From positions 1 to 17,970 of the forward strand of contig JAEYHP010000105.1 in NCBI GenBank assembly GCA_023409435.1: 17,970 nt of DNA, written 5' to 3'. The translations under genes and the position numbers were made by a program. Positions 1 through 6,840 of this stretch are shown piece by piece. Under the pieces are notes generated by a model. The model saw only the letters and a program-made list of their open reading frames with translations. It was not told the DNA's origin and ran no database searches. Source of the DNA: Bacillota bacterium. Its GTDB lineage: Bacteria; Bacillota; Clostridia; Christensenellales; CAG-138. Each line of letters starts with the position of its first letter. The first letter of the stretch is position 1.

Positions 1-681
1 AAGGCGGCGCAGGGCCGCGAGGGCGTGGAGGTTGCGGAACTCGTTACCAAGTACCCGCAGGGCGGTGAAAAACAGCTCATTGAGGCCGTGACGGGCAGGG
101 AAGTCCCGCAGAAGAAGCTGCCGCTTGACGTGCACGTCATCGTGCTCAACGTCGGCACAGCGGCGGCAATCGCGGAGGCCGTCACTACTGGCCGCCCGCT
201 CATCTCCCGTATTACTACGGTCACGGGCTGCGTAAATAAACCCGCGAACCTCTGCCTGCGCATCGGTACCATATTTGCGGACGCCATCAAGGAATGCGGC
301 GGGTTCGCAAAGGAACCCGGGAAAATTATCGCAGGCGGCGCTATGACGGGTATTCCCGCACCCAGCGACGAAGTATCCATGACCAAGGCGACAAACGGCA
401 TTGTCATTTACAGCAGGGAAGAGGCCAAAGAATTCGAGGAGAACCCCTGCATCCGCTGCGCGCGCTGCGTTGCGGTATGTCCGGCGGGCCTGAGGCCGTA
501 TCTGCTCAAGCATTATTGCGAGGACGGCAACCTTGCCGCCGCCGAAGCAGAAAACGTCATGGATTGCATCGTCTGCGGCAGCTGCTCGTTTGGCTGCCCG
601 GCAAGGCTCCGGCTCACACAATCGTTTAAAGTCGCAAAGGATCAGATTATTGCCGCGCAAAGGGGAGGTGCAAAAAAATGA
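1..681 (+). CDS. rnfC: RnfC, electron transport complex subunit C (5' partial)
   Basis: C-terminal 226 residues of RnfC, the peripheral NADH/FMN and iron-sulfur subunit of the Rnf complex, which exchanges electrons between ferredoxin and NAD while pumping ions. The frame is open from base 1, so the gene starts upstream; the GTG at 25 is internal. A SLBB-type stretch (LNVGTAAAIAEAV ... GRPLISR) lies around visible residues 49-68. Two ferredoxin-type CxxCxxCxxxCP motifs follow, with cysteines at visible residues 150/153/156/160 and 189/192/195/199, enough for two [4Fe-4S] clusters. The N-terminal NADH- and FMN-binding part is outside the window. The stop overlaps the rnfD start by 4 bp (ATGA), implying translational coupling. 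Identification is firm from the double cluster and SLBB context. Confidence 0.95.
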   Translation, partial: KAAQGREGVEVAELVTKYPQGGEKQLIEAVTGREVPQKKLPLDVHVIVLNVGTAAAIAEAVTTGRPLISRITTVTGCVNKPANLCLRIGTIFADAIKECGGFAKEPGKIIAGGAMTGIPAPSDEVSMTKATNGIVIYSREEAKEFEENPCIRCARCVAVCPAGLRPYLLKHYCEDGNLAAAEAENVMDCIVCGSCSFGCPARLRLTQSFKVAKDQIIAAQRGGAKK

Positions 682-1625
682 ACCTGAAGCTATCTCCCGC
701 CCCTCATGTCCTGAAGGCGGACAATACTCGGCGCCTGATGCTGGACGTTGTGATCGCGCTTGTTCCGGCCTCGCTTGCGGGCGTATATTTCTTTGGGCTC
801 AAGGCGCTCATGCTGCTTGTGCTCAGCATGGCTTCCGCTGTGCTTTCCGAGTTTGTGTGGCAAAAGCTGATGAAGCTGCCTGTTCGGGTGGGCGACCTTT
901 CCGCGCTCGTCACGGGTTTGCTGCTGGGGCTTAATCTCCCGGTCGGCGCGCCCTGGTGGCTGGCTGTGCTGGGGGGCGCTATCGCCGTCATACTCGTCAA
1001 GCAGCTCTTTGGCGGCATCGGTGATAACTTTTTAAACCCCGCCCTGTCTGCGCGTGCGATATTGCTTGCCTCCTGGCCCGTATATCTTACACGGTTCACG
1101 CTCCCCACGGCGTTTACCGGCGTGGACGCGATATCCTCTCCCACGGTGCTTGCCGGTTTTAATGCCAGCAACATGGACATGTTCTTGGGTAACATCCCGG
1201 GCTGCATCGGGGAAGTGAGCAAGATCGCAATTTTGATCGGTCTTGTGTACCTCATCGTAAGAGGGGTAATATTCCCGCATGTGCCGGTGATATTCCTTGG
1301 CGTTACGGCGCTCTTAGCGTGGGTGATGGGCCCGCAGGGCGCGTTCACGTTTGACGGCGACGCGCTGCGCGCGATCCTTTCGGGTGGCGTGATGTTCGGC
1401 GCGGTATTCATGGCCACGGACTATACCACCTGCCCCATGACCATAAAAGGCCAAGCTGTGTTCGCGGTGGGCTGCGGCATCATCTTATCCGTGATCCGCA
1501 CATACGGCACCTATCCCGAAGGCGTTACCTATGCGATACTGATTATGAACCTTGTTACCCCGCTCATCGACAAATACATGCGCCCCAGGGTATATGGTTC
1601 GTCCCTGAAGGAGGCAAAAGCATGA
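678..1625 (+). CDS. rnfD: RnfD, membrane subunit of the Rnf complex
   Basis: Integral membrane, flavin-carrying subunit of Rnf (315 aa, usual size), related to NqrB. Family signatures are clear: GGIGDNFLNPALSARA at residues 112-127 and MATDYTTCPMT near 245-255. The site where ApbE covalently attaches FMN is normally D-x-x-[ST]-[GS]-A-T. Here residues 150-156 read DAISSPT, so the acceptor threonine (T156) is kept but the preceding alanine is proline. Many hydrophobic helices span the protein. It starts at ATG 678 after a good ribosome binding site (GGGGAGGTG). Its stop overlaps the next start by 4 bp. That next gene is rnfE, not rnfG, which is unusual because rnfG usually follows rnfD. Confidence 0.95.
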   Translation: MNLKLSPAPHVLKADNTRRLMLDVVIALVPASLAGVYFFGLKALMLLVLSMASAVLSEFVWQKLMKLPVRVGDLSALVTGLLLGLNLPVGAPWWLAVLGGAIAVILVKQLFGGIGDNFLNPALSARAILLASWPVYLTRFTLPTAFTGVDAISSPTVLAGFNASNMDMFLGNIPGCIGEVSKIAILIGLVYLIVRGVIFPHVPVIFLGVTALLAWVMGPQGAFTFDGDALRAILSGGVMFGAVFMATDYTTCPMTIKGQAVFAVGCGIILSVIRTYGTYPEGVTYAILIMNLVTPLIDKYMRPRVYGSSLKEAKA

Positions 1626-2260
1626 AACAGAAGAAAATGATCGGCGCCTTCTTTGGCGGCATTTTACCGGACAATCTGCCGTTTCGCCTGGCGGTGGCGC
1701 TGTGCGCCACGCTTGCGGTCACAGCGAATGCGGGCAACGGCCTGGGCCTGGGGCTTGCAACAGCTTGCGTGCTGATTTGCTCCAACATCATCATCGCCCT
1801 GGTGCGCGGTCTGCTGCCCGAACAGGTCCGCCCGTTTGGCTATGCGCTTATCATCGGGTTGTTTGTATCCGCGGCACAGATGCTGCTTGCGGCATCCTTC
1901 CCCGCATTAAGCGAAAATTTGGGCATTTATGTGGCGCTGATGGCGGTGAGCTGCATACTCCTTTCCCGCGTGAACGGCGCGGATGAAAAGCCGCACGTCG
2001 TATCCTCTGGCGTCGACGGTGTTGTTGCCGGCCTGCTGTTTGCCGTATCGCTTTTCATACTCAGCGCCGTGCGCGAACTGCTGGGCTTCGGCACGCTGTT
2101 TGGCGCGGCTGTGTTCGGGGAAGGCTTTGAGCCGATGCTGATATTAAAGGCTGTGCCCGGCGGGCTTATACTGCTTGGCGTGCTGTACGGCGTTGTCAAC
2201 TACTTTATCAGAAAAGGCAAGGCTTCGGACGATACACAGGAAGGGGGGCTTAAGGCATGA
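1622..2260 (+). CDS. rnfE: RnfE, membrane subunit of the Rnf complex
   Basis: Integral membrane subunit of Rnf (212 aa), homologous to NqrD and RsxE, with about six membrane helices. Family hallmarks are CATLAVTANAGNGLGLGLAT near residues 28-47 and SAVRELLGFGTLFG in the C-terminal half. The two cysteines that in RnfE/NqrD bind the intramembrane [2Fe-2S] cluster are present: C28 (in ALCATLAVT, equivalent to GLCPLLAVT of E. coli RsxE) and C111 (in VSCILLSR, equivalent to TNCIVVGR). The usual GRAEAF segment after the second cysteine is changed to SRVNGA. The start follows an AAGGAGG ribosome binding site and overlaps the rnfD stop; the stop overlaps the rnfA start. It is distinguished from RnfA by length, the Leu-Gly-rich second helix and the REL motif. 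Confidence 0.93.
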   Translation: MKQKKMIGAFFGGILPDNLPFRLAVALCATLAVTANAGNGLGLGLATACVLICSNIIIALVRGLLPEQVRPFGYALIIGLFVSAAQMLLAASFPALSENLGIYVALMAVSCILLSRVNGADEKPHVVSSGVDGVVAGLLFAVSLFILSAVRELLGFGTLFGAAVFGEGFEPMLILKAVPGGLILLGVLYGVVNYFIRKGKASDDTQEGGLKA

Positions 2261-2850
2261 CGTTGGAAGGCTTTTCCGGCATTGGTGAAGCGCTGCTGTT
2301 CATGGTGGCGTGCATCATTACAAGCAACTTTATCTTCTCCCGGGCATTAGGCGTGCTGCCGTTCTCCTCCAAGGGGGATCATGTGAAGGCCGCCGCGGGC
2401 ATGGGCGTTCTCGTCGCAATCGTCATGACGCTCGTATCGTTCCTGGGCTTTGCGATCTATCAATGGGTCCTGGTCCCGCTTGAAGCTGCTTACCTTGCAA
2501 CCGTCGTATTCCTCGCCCTGATTGCGGCAATTACGCTGATAGGGCAGGCGATTCTCAAAAAGAACAACCCGGATACCGGGCTATACTTCCCGCTGGTTAT
2601 GGGCAACAGCGCCGTGCTGGGCGTGGTTCTTCTCAACACGATGGGGCAGTATGATTTAGTCAAGAGCGTGCTTTCGGGCGCGTTTGGCGGAATTGGGTTC
2701 CTCGTTGCCATCGTACTGATCGTTGGCGTGCGGGAAAGGCTTGAAACCTCCAAGGTACCCAAAGCACTGCGCGGGCTCCCCATAACGCTTGTAAGCGCGG
2801 GGCTGATGTCCCTTGCGTTCATGGGGTTCATGGGAGTCGTCGGCCATTGA
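2257..2850 (+). CDS. rnfA: RnfA, membrane subunit of the Rnf complex, lacking both cluster cysteines
   Basis: Integral membrane subunit of Rnf (197 aa), homologous to NqrE and RsxA, with about six helices. Conserved blocks include SNFIFSRALG (23-32), the GMG ... VMTL segment (48-59) and LMSLAFMGFMG near the C-terminus. The two cysteines normally used to bind the intramembrane [2Fe-2S] cluster shared with RnfE are both absent: LGLCPF of E. coli RsxA reads LGVLPF here (L34), and TNCAVLG reads GNSAVLG (S118). The only visible cysteine, C19, is in a different position. It is the last gene of the operon; rnfB, which usually follows rnfA in clostridia, is replaced by a terminator. The family assignment is firm; the cofactor content is uncertain. 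Confidence 0.92.
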   Translation: MTLEGFSGIGEALLFMVACIITSNFIFSRALGVLPFSSKGDHVKAAAGMGVLVAIVMTLVSFLGFAIYQWVLVPLEAAYLATVVFLALIAAITLIGQAILKKNNPDTGLYFPLVMGNSAVLGVVLLNTMGQYDLVKSVLSGAFGGIGFLVAIVLIVGVRERLETSKVPKALRGLPITLVSAGLMSLAFMGFMGVVGH

Positions 2851-2886
2851 CAAAACCGAATTCCTAATTGCATTCATTGGCAAGCG

Positions 2887-2930
2887 AAACAGCGCCGATA
2901 GCTACCGGCGCTGTTTTCATGTGTTTTTTT
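2887..2930 (+). terminator. Rho-independent terminator of the rnf operon
   Basis: An 11-bp perfect stem (arms 2887-2897 and 2906-2916, core AGCGCCG/CGGCGCT) with an 8-nt loop, followed by a T-rich tail ending in seven Ts at 2924-2930. It lies 36 nt after the rnfA stop. The same hairpin lies just beyond the stop of the minus-strand gene at 2932-3543, but in that direction only three Ts follow, so it would be weak there. Confidence 0.9.
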
Positions 2931-2931
2931 G

Positions 2932-3543
2932 CTACCTCTGCTGCATGGAACTAAGCATTTGAGCAAGCAGCAGAGGGTTCATGCCGTTCATACCGCCGCC
3001 GCTATTCGCGTTGCCCATGCCGCCTTGGAGCATCTGCGCGAGCAGAAGGGGATTCATGCCGTTCATGTTCATACCGCCCGTGCCGCCGCCCGTACCGCCA
3101 GCCGGGGCACCGCCCATGCCTCCCATACCGCCCATACCGTTCATGCCGCTCATCATCTGCATGAGCGTCTGCATCATCTGCATATTATTGTTATTGTTCA
3201 GGTTGGGGGCCTGCTGATGCCCATTAAAGGGCGGATCCTGTACCTGAGAGACGGGCTGGGACGCCGCGGACCGTGTTTGGGCGGGCAGTTGCAGGTCGGT
3301 CGGGACGCCCATCGCATGGCACAGGTCCCCGTATTCGCTCTCGGTAAGGTGCTCCCGCATGGAAACGACATACCGCTGTACACCCTGCATGCCACGCTCA
3401 CGCCTGATGTGCTGCCCCAACAGTACGGCCGGCTGACCGTGATCGGGGGACGTTGGCTCTTCGGTATCGCTCGCGTTCACAGCCTGCTGAACGGGCGGGC
3501 GCGAGCCGCCGACTGGCAGTGATTGCGGCGCATATCTGGGCAT
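2932..3543 (-). CDS. Unrecognised Met/Gly/Asn-rich low-complexity protein
   Basis: 203 aa, family not recognised. Residues 1-45 are polar and proline-rich. Residues about 45-85 (GMQGVQRYVVSMREHLTESE and on to GVPTDLQLP) look like a small folded core. Then come a Gln/Pro linker, a run of five Asn, a Met/Gln stretch (MQMMQTLMQMM, about 121-131) and Gly/Met repeats (GMGGMGGMGG). The 11-residue motif GMNPLLLAQML occurs twice, at 162-172 and 187-197. No signal peptide or membrane segment is seen. The ATG at 3543 is preceded on the minus strand by AAGGAGGTG at good spacing, which supports this strand over the antisense reading. It is divergent from the 97-aa gene at 3667. A spore-coat, sticky scaffold or surface role is conceivable but unsupported. 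Confidence 0.75.
   Translation of the reverse strand: MPRYAPQSLPVGGSRPPVQQAVNASDTEEPTSPDHGQPAVLLGQHIRRERGMQGVQRYVVSMREHLTESEYGDLCHAMGVPTDLQLPAQTRSAASQPVSQVQDPPFNGHQQAPNLNNNNNMQMMQTLMQMMSGMNGMGGMGGMGGAPAGGTGGGTGGMNMNGMNPLLLAQMLQGGMGNANSGGGMNGMNPLLLAQMLSSMQQR
2945..3195. repeat. Low-complexity repeat tract coding Gly/Met/Asn
   Basis: Imperfect repeats of short units such as CCCATACCG, TTCATGCCG and CCCATGCC, reading as Gly-Met and Asn-Gly-Met runs on the minus strand. The tract includes two approximately 40-bp copies (near 2950-2990 and 3025-3065) that each encode the GMNPLLLAQML motif. The copies differ at several positions, so the duplication is not recent. Such tracts can change length by slippage. 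Confidence 0.6.
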
Positions 3544-3565
3544 ATGGCCACCTCCTTGTTTCGTA

Positions 3566-3631
3566 CCTTTGTAGCATCATATGCGCGTGAAGCGAGGTTG
3601 TGCACTTGTGGCTACAAAGGCGCATATGATG
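3566..3631. promoter_or_regulatory. Shared divergent promoter with two interleaved inverted repeats
   Basis: Between the divergent genes at 3543 and 3667 lie two pairs of perfect inverted arms: CCTTTGTAGC (3566-3575) with GCTACAAAGG (3611-3620), and CATCATATGCGC (3575-3586) with GCGCATATGATG (3620-3631). They are arranged A-B-A'-B' rather than nested. The A dyad centres at 3593 and the B dyad at 3603, one helical turn apart; a GTGCAC palindrome (3600-3605) sits at the B centre. Read outward in each direction, the B arm supplies TATGAT, a good -10 box, so both genes probably use mirror-image promoters with overlapping -35 regions, though no consensus -35 is visible. This could be an operator for a shared regulator or an alternative-sigma promoter. 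Confidence 0.6.
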
Positions 3632-3666
3632 GTTGAGGACATCTTTTTAGCAGCAGGAGGGAAAGC

Positions 3667-3960
3667 ATGAAAAAACCCGATCTTCGCAGTTTAAAGCAAA
3701 ACCCGGACCAATTGCAGGAGGCGGCAAAAGGAATCGACCCAGAATCGATGCGCCAGGTGAAAAATGTACTGGATTATTATCAGGGAAGAAGCATGCAGGA
3801 TCTGCTTGCGGAGTTGCAGGAAAAGATCATCACGGAACGCAAAGCGGGCAGAATGAGCAACGCGCGCCTCGAATCATATGCATCTATGCTCGCGCCCATG
3901 CTGGATCCCATGCAGCGGCAGCAAATGCAGGCATTTGTGGAGCAGATGAAAGAAAGCTGA
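3667..3960 (+). CDS. Unrecognised small helical protein
   Basis: 97 aa, family not recognised. It is strongly charged and probably all-helical: Lys/Gln-rich N-terminus (LRSLKQNPDQLQEAAKG), a middle helix around DLLAELQEKIITERKAGRMS, and a Met/Gln-rich C-terminus (SMLAPMLDPMQRQQMQAFVE). No cysteine, membrane segment or signal peptide is present. The ATG at 3667 follows GGAGG at 3656-3660 with normal spacing. It shares a mirror-image promoter region with the divergent Met/Gly-rich gene, and both proteins have Met/Gln-rich C-terminal parts, so they may act in one process (inference). It ends 4 bp before the convergent holA stop. Confidence 0.75.
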   Translation: MKKPDLRSLKQNPDQLQEAAKGIDPESMRQVKNVLDYYQGRSMQDLLAELQEKIITERKAGRMSNARLESYASMLAPMLDPMQRQQMQAFVEQMKES

Positions 3961-3964
3961 CGGC

Positions 3965-4957
3965 CTATGCCTTCCGCTGTGCTTTTTCCTTGCAGAAATA
4001 CCGCAGCACGGCGGACTCAAGCGCACGCTCTCCCGGCGCCTGGCCGCTGATTTGCAGGTGATCGATTTCTGAAAACGCGGCGACCGCCTCGCGCAGTTCC
4101 TCTGCGCTCAAGCGCTTTGCACCGGACAGGGCGGCTTTGGTTGGCGCGGGAGAAAGGCCAAGCCTTTTCCCGATGTCAAACTCCTTTGTGCGGGAGTCAA
4201 GCAGCAGCCGCGCGCCCAGCATGTTTTTAAACTGCCCGGTAAAGAAATGGGCCAGGCCAAACACGGTTTCCGAACCGTCCCGCAGCAAATGCCGCAGCAT
4301 GGTAAGCCCGCGTTCCTGTTTCCCGAAAAGCAATGCGTCGAGCATACGAAAACGCTGAAATTCCGGGTTGGGCGTGACGCAGGCTTTGAGCGCCGCCTCA
4401 GTGACAGGGGAGTTCCCGGCATAATCCGCAGCTTTATTTAATTCGTTTTGCAGGGCGTATACGTCCGTGCCCACCATATCAACAAGCAGCTGCGCGGTAG
4501 CGGAGTCGATCTGCGCGCCGCGTTTTTTCAGGCGCTGCTGCACCAGCTTTACGGCCTCTGGCACGCTCAGCGCATCAAAAAGCACGTCGCGGCCATCTTT
4601 TTTTGCGGCGTTCAACAGAGAAGTTCCGCATTTGCCGCGAAAATAGAGGACAAGCGTGGTGGTATCCGGTATGGAGGCGGTATAGGGAATGAACTCCATC
4701 GCTTCACTGTCCGCCATTTCCCGGCAGACGACGAGCCTGCTTTCCGCAAAGAAGGGCAGCGTTTCGCAAGCCTGGCGTATGGCGGAAGAGAGCGGCTTTT
4801 CAAACTCCTGCACGTTCAGGTCCCGGGCGACAGGGTCGACGCGCGAAACAAGAGCGTTGAGCGCGCTTTGCTTTACGAATTCCTCTTCGCCGTAAAACAG
4901 GAACAGGCCGGAAACCTTATTCTCTTTGATCAGTTCAAAAAAACGGTTATGATCCAT
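3965..4957 (-). CDS. holA: DNA polymerase III delta subunit
   Basis: HolA (330 aa, close to the usual Firmicute length) is the clamp-loader subunit that opens the beta sliding clamp in the DNA polymerase III holoenzyme. The N-terminal part has the typical FLFYGEEEFVKQSAL opening (residues about 19-33) and a segment running RLVVCREMADSE, then LVLYFRGKC. The mid-region shows the delta pattern LLVDMVGTDVYALQNELNKA, and the C-terminal domain carries LRHLLRDGSETVFGLAHFF. Walker motifs are absent, as expected for delta. The start follows GGAGGAGCT. It is the third gene of a minus-strand operon, 17 nt after comEC. Together with comEC this pairing is frequent in Firmicutes. Confidence 0.93.
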   Translation of the reverse strand: MDHNRFFELIKENKVSGLFLFYGEEEFVKQSALNALVSRVDPVARDLNVQEFEKPLSSAIRQACETLPFFAESRLVVCREMADSEAMEFIPYTASIPDTTTLVLYFRGKCGTSLLNAAKKDGRDVLFDALSVPEAVKLVQQRLKKRGAQIDSATAQLLVDMVGTDVYALQNELNKAADYAGNSPVTEAALKACVTPNPEFQRFRMLDALLFGKQERGLTMLRHLLRDGSETVFGLAHFFTGQFKNMLGARLLLDSRTKEFDIGKRLGLSPAPTKAALSGAKRLSAEELREAVAAFSEIDHLQISGQAPGERALESAVLRYFCKEKAQRKA

Positions 4958-4974
4958 AGCTCCTCCGGGGCAGG

Positions 4975-6840
4975 TTACGTCTTATTTATGAGTATAGCAT
5001 ATCTTGTGTCCCGGGCATACGGCTGCATCACGAGCCCGCCGTTCTTCTCAAAAAAACGCATTTGCCCGTTCATGCTCGTTGCATAATGCGTCCCGCCGAT
5101 TTCCGCGCCGCCGGGGTATACGAAAAGCGGGGTACCGCCGAGAGAAACGGCTACGCCCTCTTTGCTTCCTTCTTCCATGGTTGCATAGTAGATTCCGTTT
5201 GCGTGCAGGTAACTTTCCACGGCTGAGTTTTCCAGCGCGTCCGGCGTGCCAACCACGACGTCTTTGCCGTTTGCATGGAGATGGACGGCATAGCCGTAAG
5301 GGACGTCCAGCACCGTGGCATGCTGATTTGGGCGCGTAAACAACGGCGCAACCCACAGCAGCAGGCACAGTACGGCGCTGATTGCGCAAAAGGCCCGCCT
5401 ACTGCCGCGCCCGCCAAGGAAATACGGGGAGCAGAACAGCAGGAACAAAAAGAAGCATACGCCCGCGCCAAATGACGCTGGGGGAAGACGCAGCATACCG
5501 GGGCTGGCGGCAGCTTGGGCGACGGCGCGCATCAAGACAATGGCAGCGCCGGAAATCGATGCTGCAAACCTTGCAACGGCACTGGATACAGGCGAAATCA
5601 ATAGCGCCAAGCCTGCGGGCAGCATGGAAAGCGCGCAGAGCGGCACCACCAAAAGGTTGGCGGGCACGCTCAGAATGGACATGCTTTGGAATACGGCGGC
5701 GGATACGGGCGCCGTGGACAGTCCCGCGCTGACGCTTAGCGCCAGCGGTTCCGAAAGCGTCTTCGGCAGGCACCGCATTCCATTTAAAAGAGCGGGGTAG
5801 AGCAGCAATATGCCGAGCACCGCGGTATAGGACAATTGAAAGCCGATGGAGAACAGCGCGAACGGGGAAATCAGAAGCAGTATCAGAAAAGAAAAGGAAA
5901 GCGCGGAGAGTGGGTCGTTCCTGCGGTACAGGATTTTTGCAAGCAACAGGCAGAGTACCATAAGCGCCGCGCGCAGCGTGGGGGCCGCAAACGCGCAGAA
6001 CGCGCAGTAAAAGAACAGTACTATGAAGATGACAATAAACTGCGCGACCGGTTTTGCGCGGCGGAGCAGTATGAGCAGCGCCCCCGCAAGCAATGATACG
6101 TGTAGGCCGGATACGGAAAGCAGGTGCGCAATGCCGGAGCCACGAAAATCGTCCAGCGTTTGGTCCGGAATATCCTCCACGGCCCCATGCAGCATGCCCG
6201 CGGCAAGAGCGCCGTTTTCCTGGCCCATCAGCGAAATCAGCAAATCTGTGGCACCCTCCCGCAGCACAAGAAGCCGCCCATACAGGCTGGGCGGGGCATA
6301 CGCAACGGCAAGCGGGCCATATGAGCGCGCGGTACAGACTACTCCCCGTGAGAAGCAATAAAACCGGTAATCCATGCCGCCTTCGTTGCGCGGCCCCTGC
6401 GGCAGGGAAAGGGAAGCGTGGGCAGCCAGCCGCTGCCCGTATGCAATCTCCTGCCCGTCGTACCGCGGCAATGTGAGCAGTACAAGTCCGTCTATGGGGG
6501 AACCGTCCGCTCGGGCTTCGGAAAGCGTGACCTGCAGGTTTTGGCCCTGCCGCGCAATTTCTGCAACAGTGCCTGTCAGCGTGCAATTTTCCCTTGGCTC
6601 CGGAAGCTTCGGATACGCGAGTTCCAGCCGGAGCGTACCAATGGAAAGAAAAACGAAAAAAACCGGGAGCCACTTGACCCCGGTACGTATGGAAATCACA
6701 GCGAGCGCGATGCCTGCGGCGGCTAGCATAAAGCCTGTCTGCCCCGGGAACAGGCGGCCCAGCAGTACCCCCGCCATTATGCCAAAAGCGGCAGTCACAA
6801 AAGGGCGGCGGTTGAAATAGCGTTCCCGCTCTGCGTTCAT
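4975..6840 (-). CDS. comEC: ComEC/Rec2-family DNA-uptake channel with degenerate C-terminal domain
   Basis: Polytopic membrane protein (621 aa) of the ComEC/Rec2 family, which forms the channel for single-stranded DNA during natural transformation. Residues about 60-180 match the soluble OB-like DUF4131 region. The family core motif GSGIAHLLSVSGLHVSLLAG is at 234-253, followed by about ten helices. Usually a metallo-beta-lactamase domain begins with LDVGQGDA and carries HxHxDH. Here the last ~115 residues start LDVPYGYAVHLHANGKDVVVG (from 511), keep the first strands, and have no HxHxDH, so the domain is short and has no visible metal site. B. subtilis ComEC is about 776 aa. The start overlaps the upstream gene by 4 bp. 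Assignment is firm; activity in transformation is doubtful. Confidence 0.9.
   Translation of the reverse strand: MNAERERYFNRRPFVTAAFGIMAGVLLGRLFPGQTGFMLAAAGIALAVISIRTGVKWLPVFFVFLSIGTLRLELAYPKLPEPRENCTLTGTVAEIARQGQNLQVTLSEARADGSPIDGLVLLTLPRYDGQEIAYGQRLAAHASLSLPQGPRNEGGMDYRFYCFSRGVVCTARSYGPLAVAYAPPSLYGRLLVLREGATDLLISLMGQENGALAAGMLHGAVEDIPDQTLDDFRGSGIAHLLSVSGLHVSLLAGALLILLRRAKPVAQFIVIFIVLFFYCAFCAFAAPTLRAALMVLCLLLAKILYRRNDPLSALSFSFLILLLISPFALFSIGFQLSYTAVLGILLLYPALLNGMRCLPKTLSEPLALSVSAGLSTAPVSAAVFQSMSILSVPANLLVVPLCALSMLPAGLALLISPVSSAVARFAASISGAAIVLMRAVAQAAASPGMLRLPPASFGAGVCFFLFLLFCSPYFLGGRGSRRAFCAISAVLCLLLWVAPLFTRPNQHATVLDVPYGYAVHLHANGKDVVVGTPDALENSAVESYLHANGIYYATMEEGSKEGVAVSLGGTPLFVYPGGAEIGGTHYATSMNGQMRFFEKNGGLVMQPYARDTRYAILINKT

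Noticed and set aside
1..2850. Na+-translocating NQR instead of Rnf
   Set aside because: The first gene has the RnfC double ferredoxin motif rather than NqrA, and no NqrF-like gene is present.
2929..3522. Plus-strand His/Ala-rich 197-codon frame opposite the low-complexity gene
   Set aside because: Composition follows from reading the Gly/Met repeat backwards; it starts inside the terminator tail with no ribosome binding site, whereas the minus frame has AAGGAGGTG.
3566..3631. RNA pseudoknot formed by the A-B-A'-B' arms
   Set aside because: The connecting loops would be zero length for stems of 10-12 bp, which is sterically unlikely, and the outward -10 boxes place the element mostly upstream of both transcripts; a DNA-level site fits better.
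3953..3987. Possible terminator between the 97-aa gene and holA
   Set aside because: Only short interrupted pairings (AAAGC/GCTTT and CGG/CCG) before five Ts, lying inside the holA end; too weak to call.
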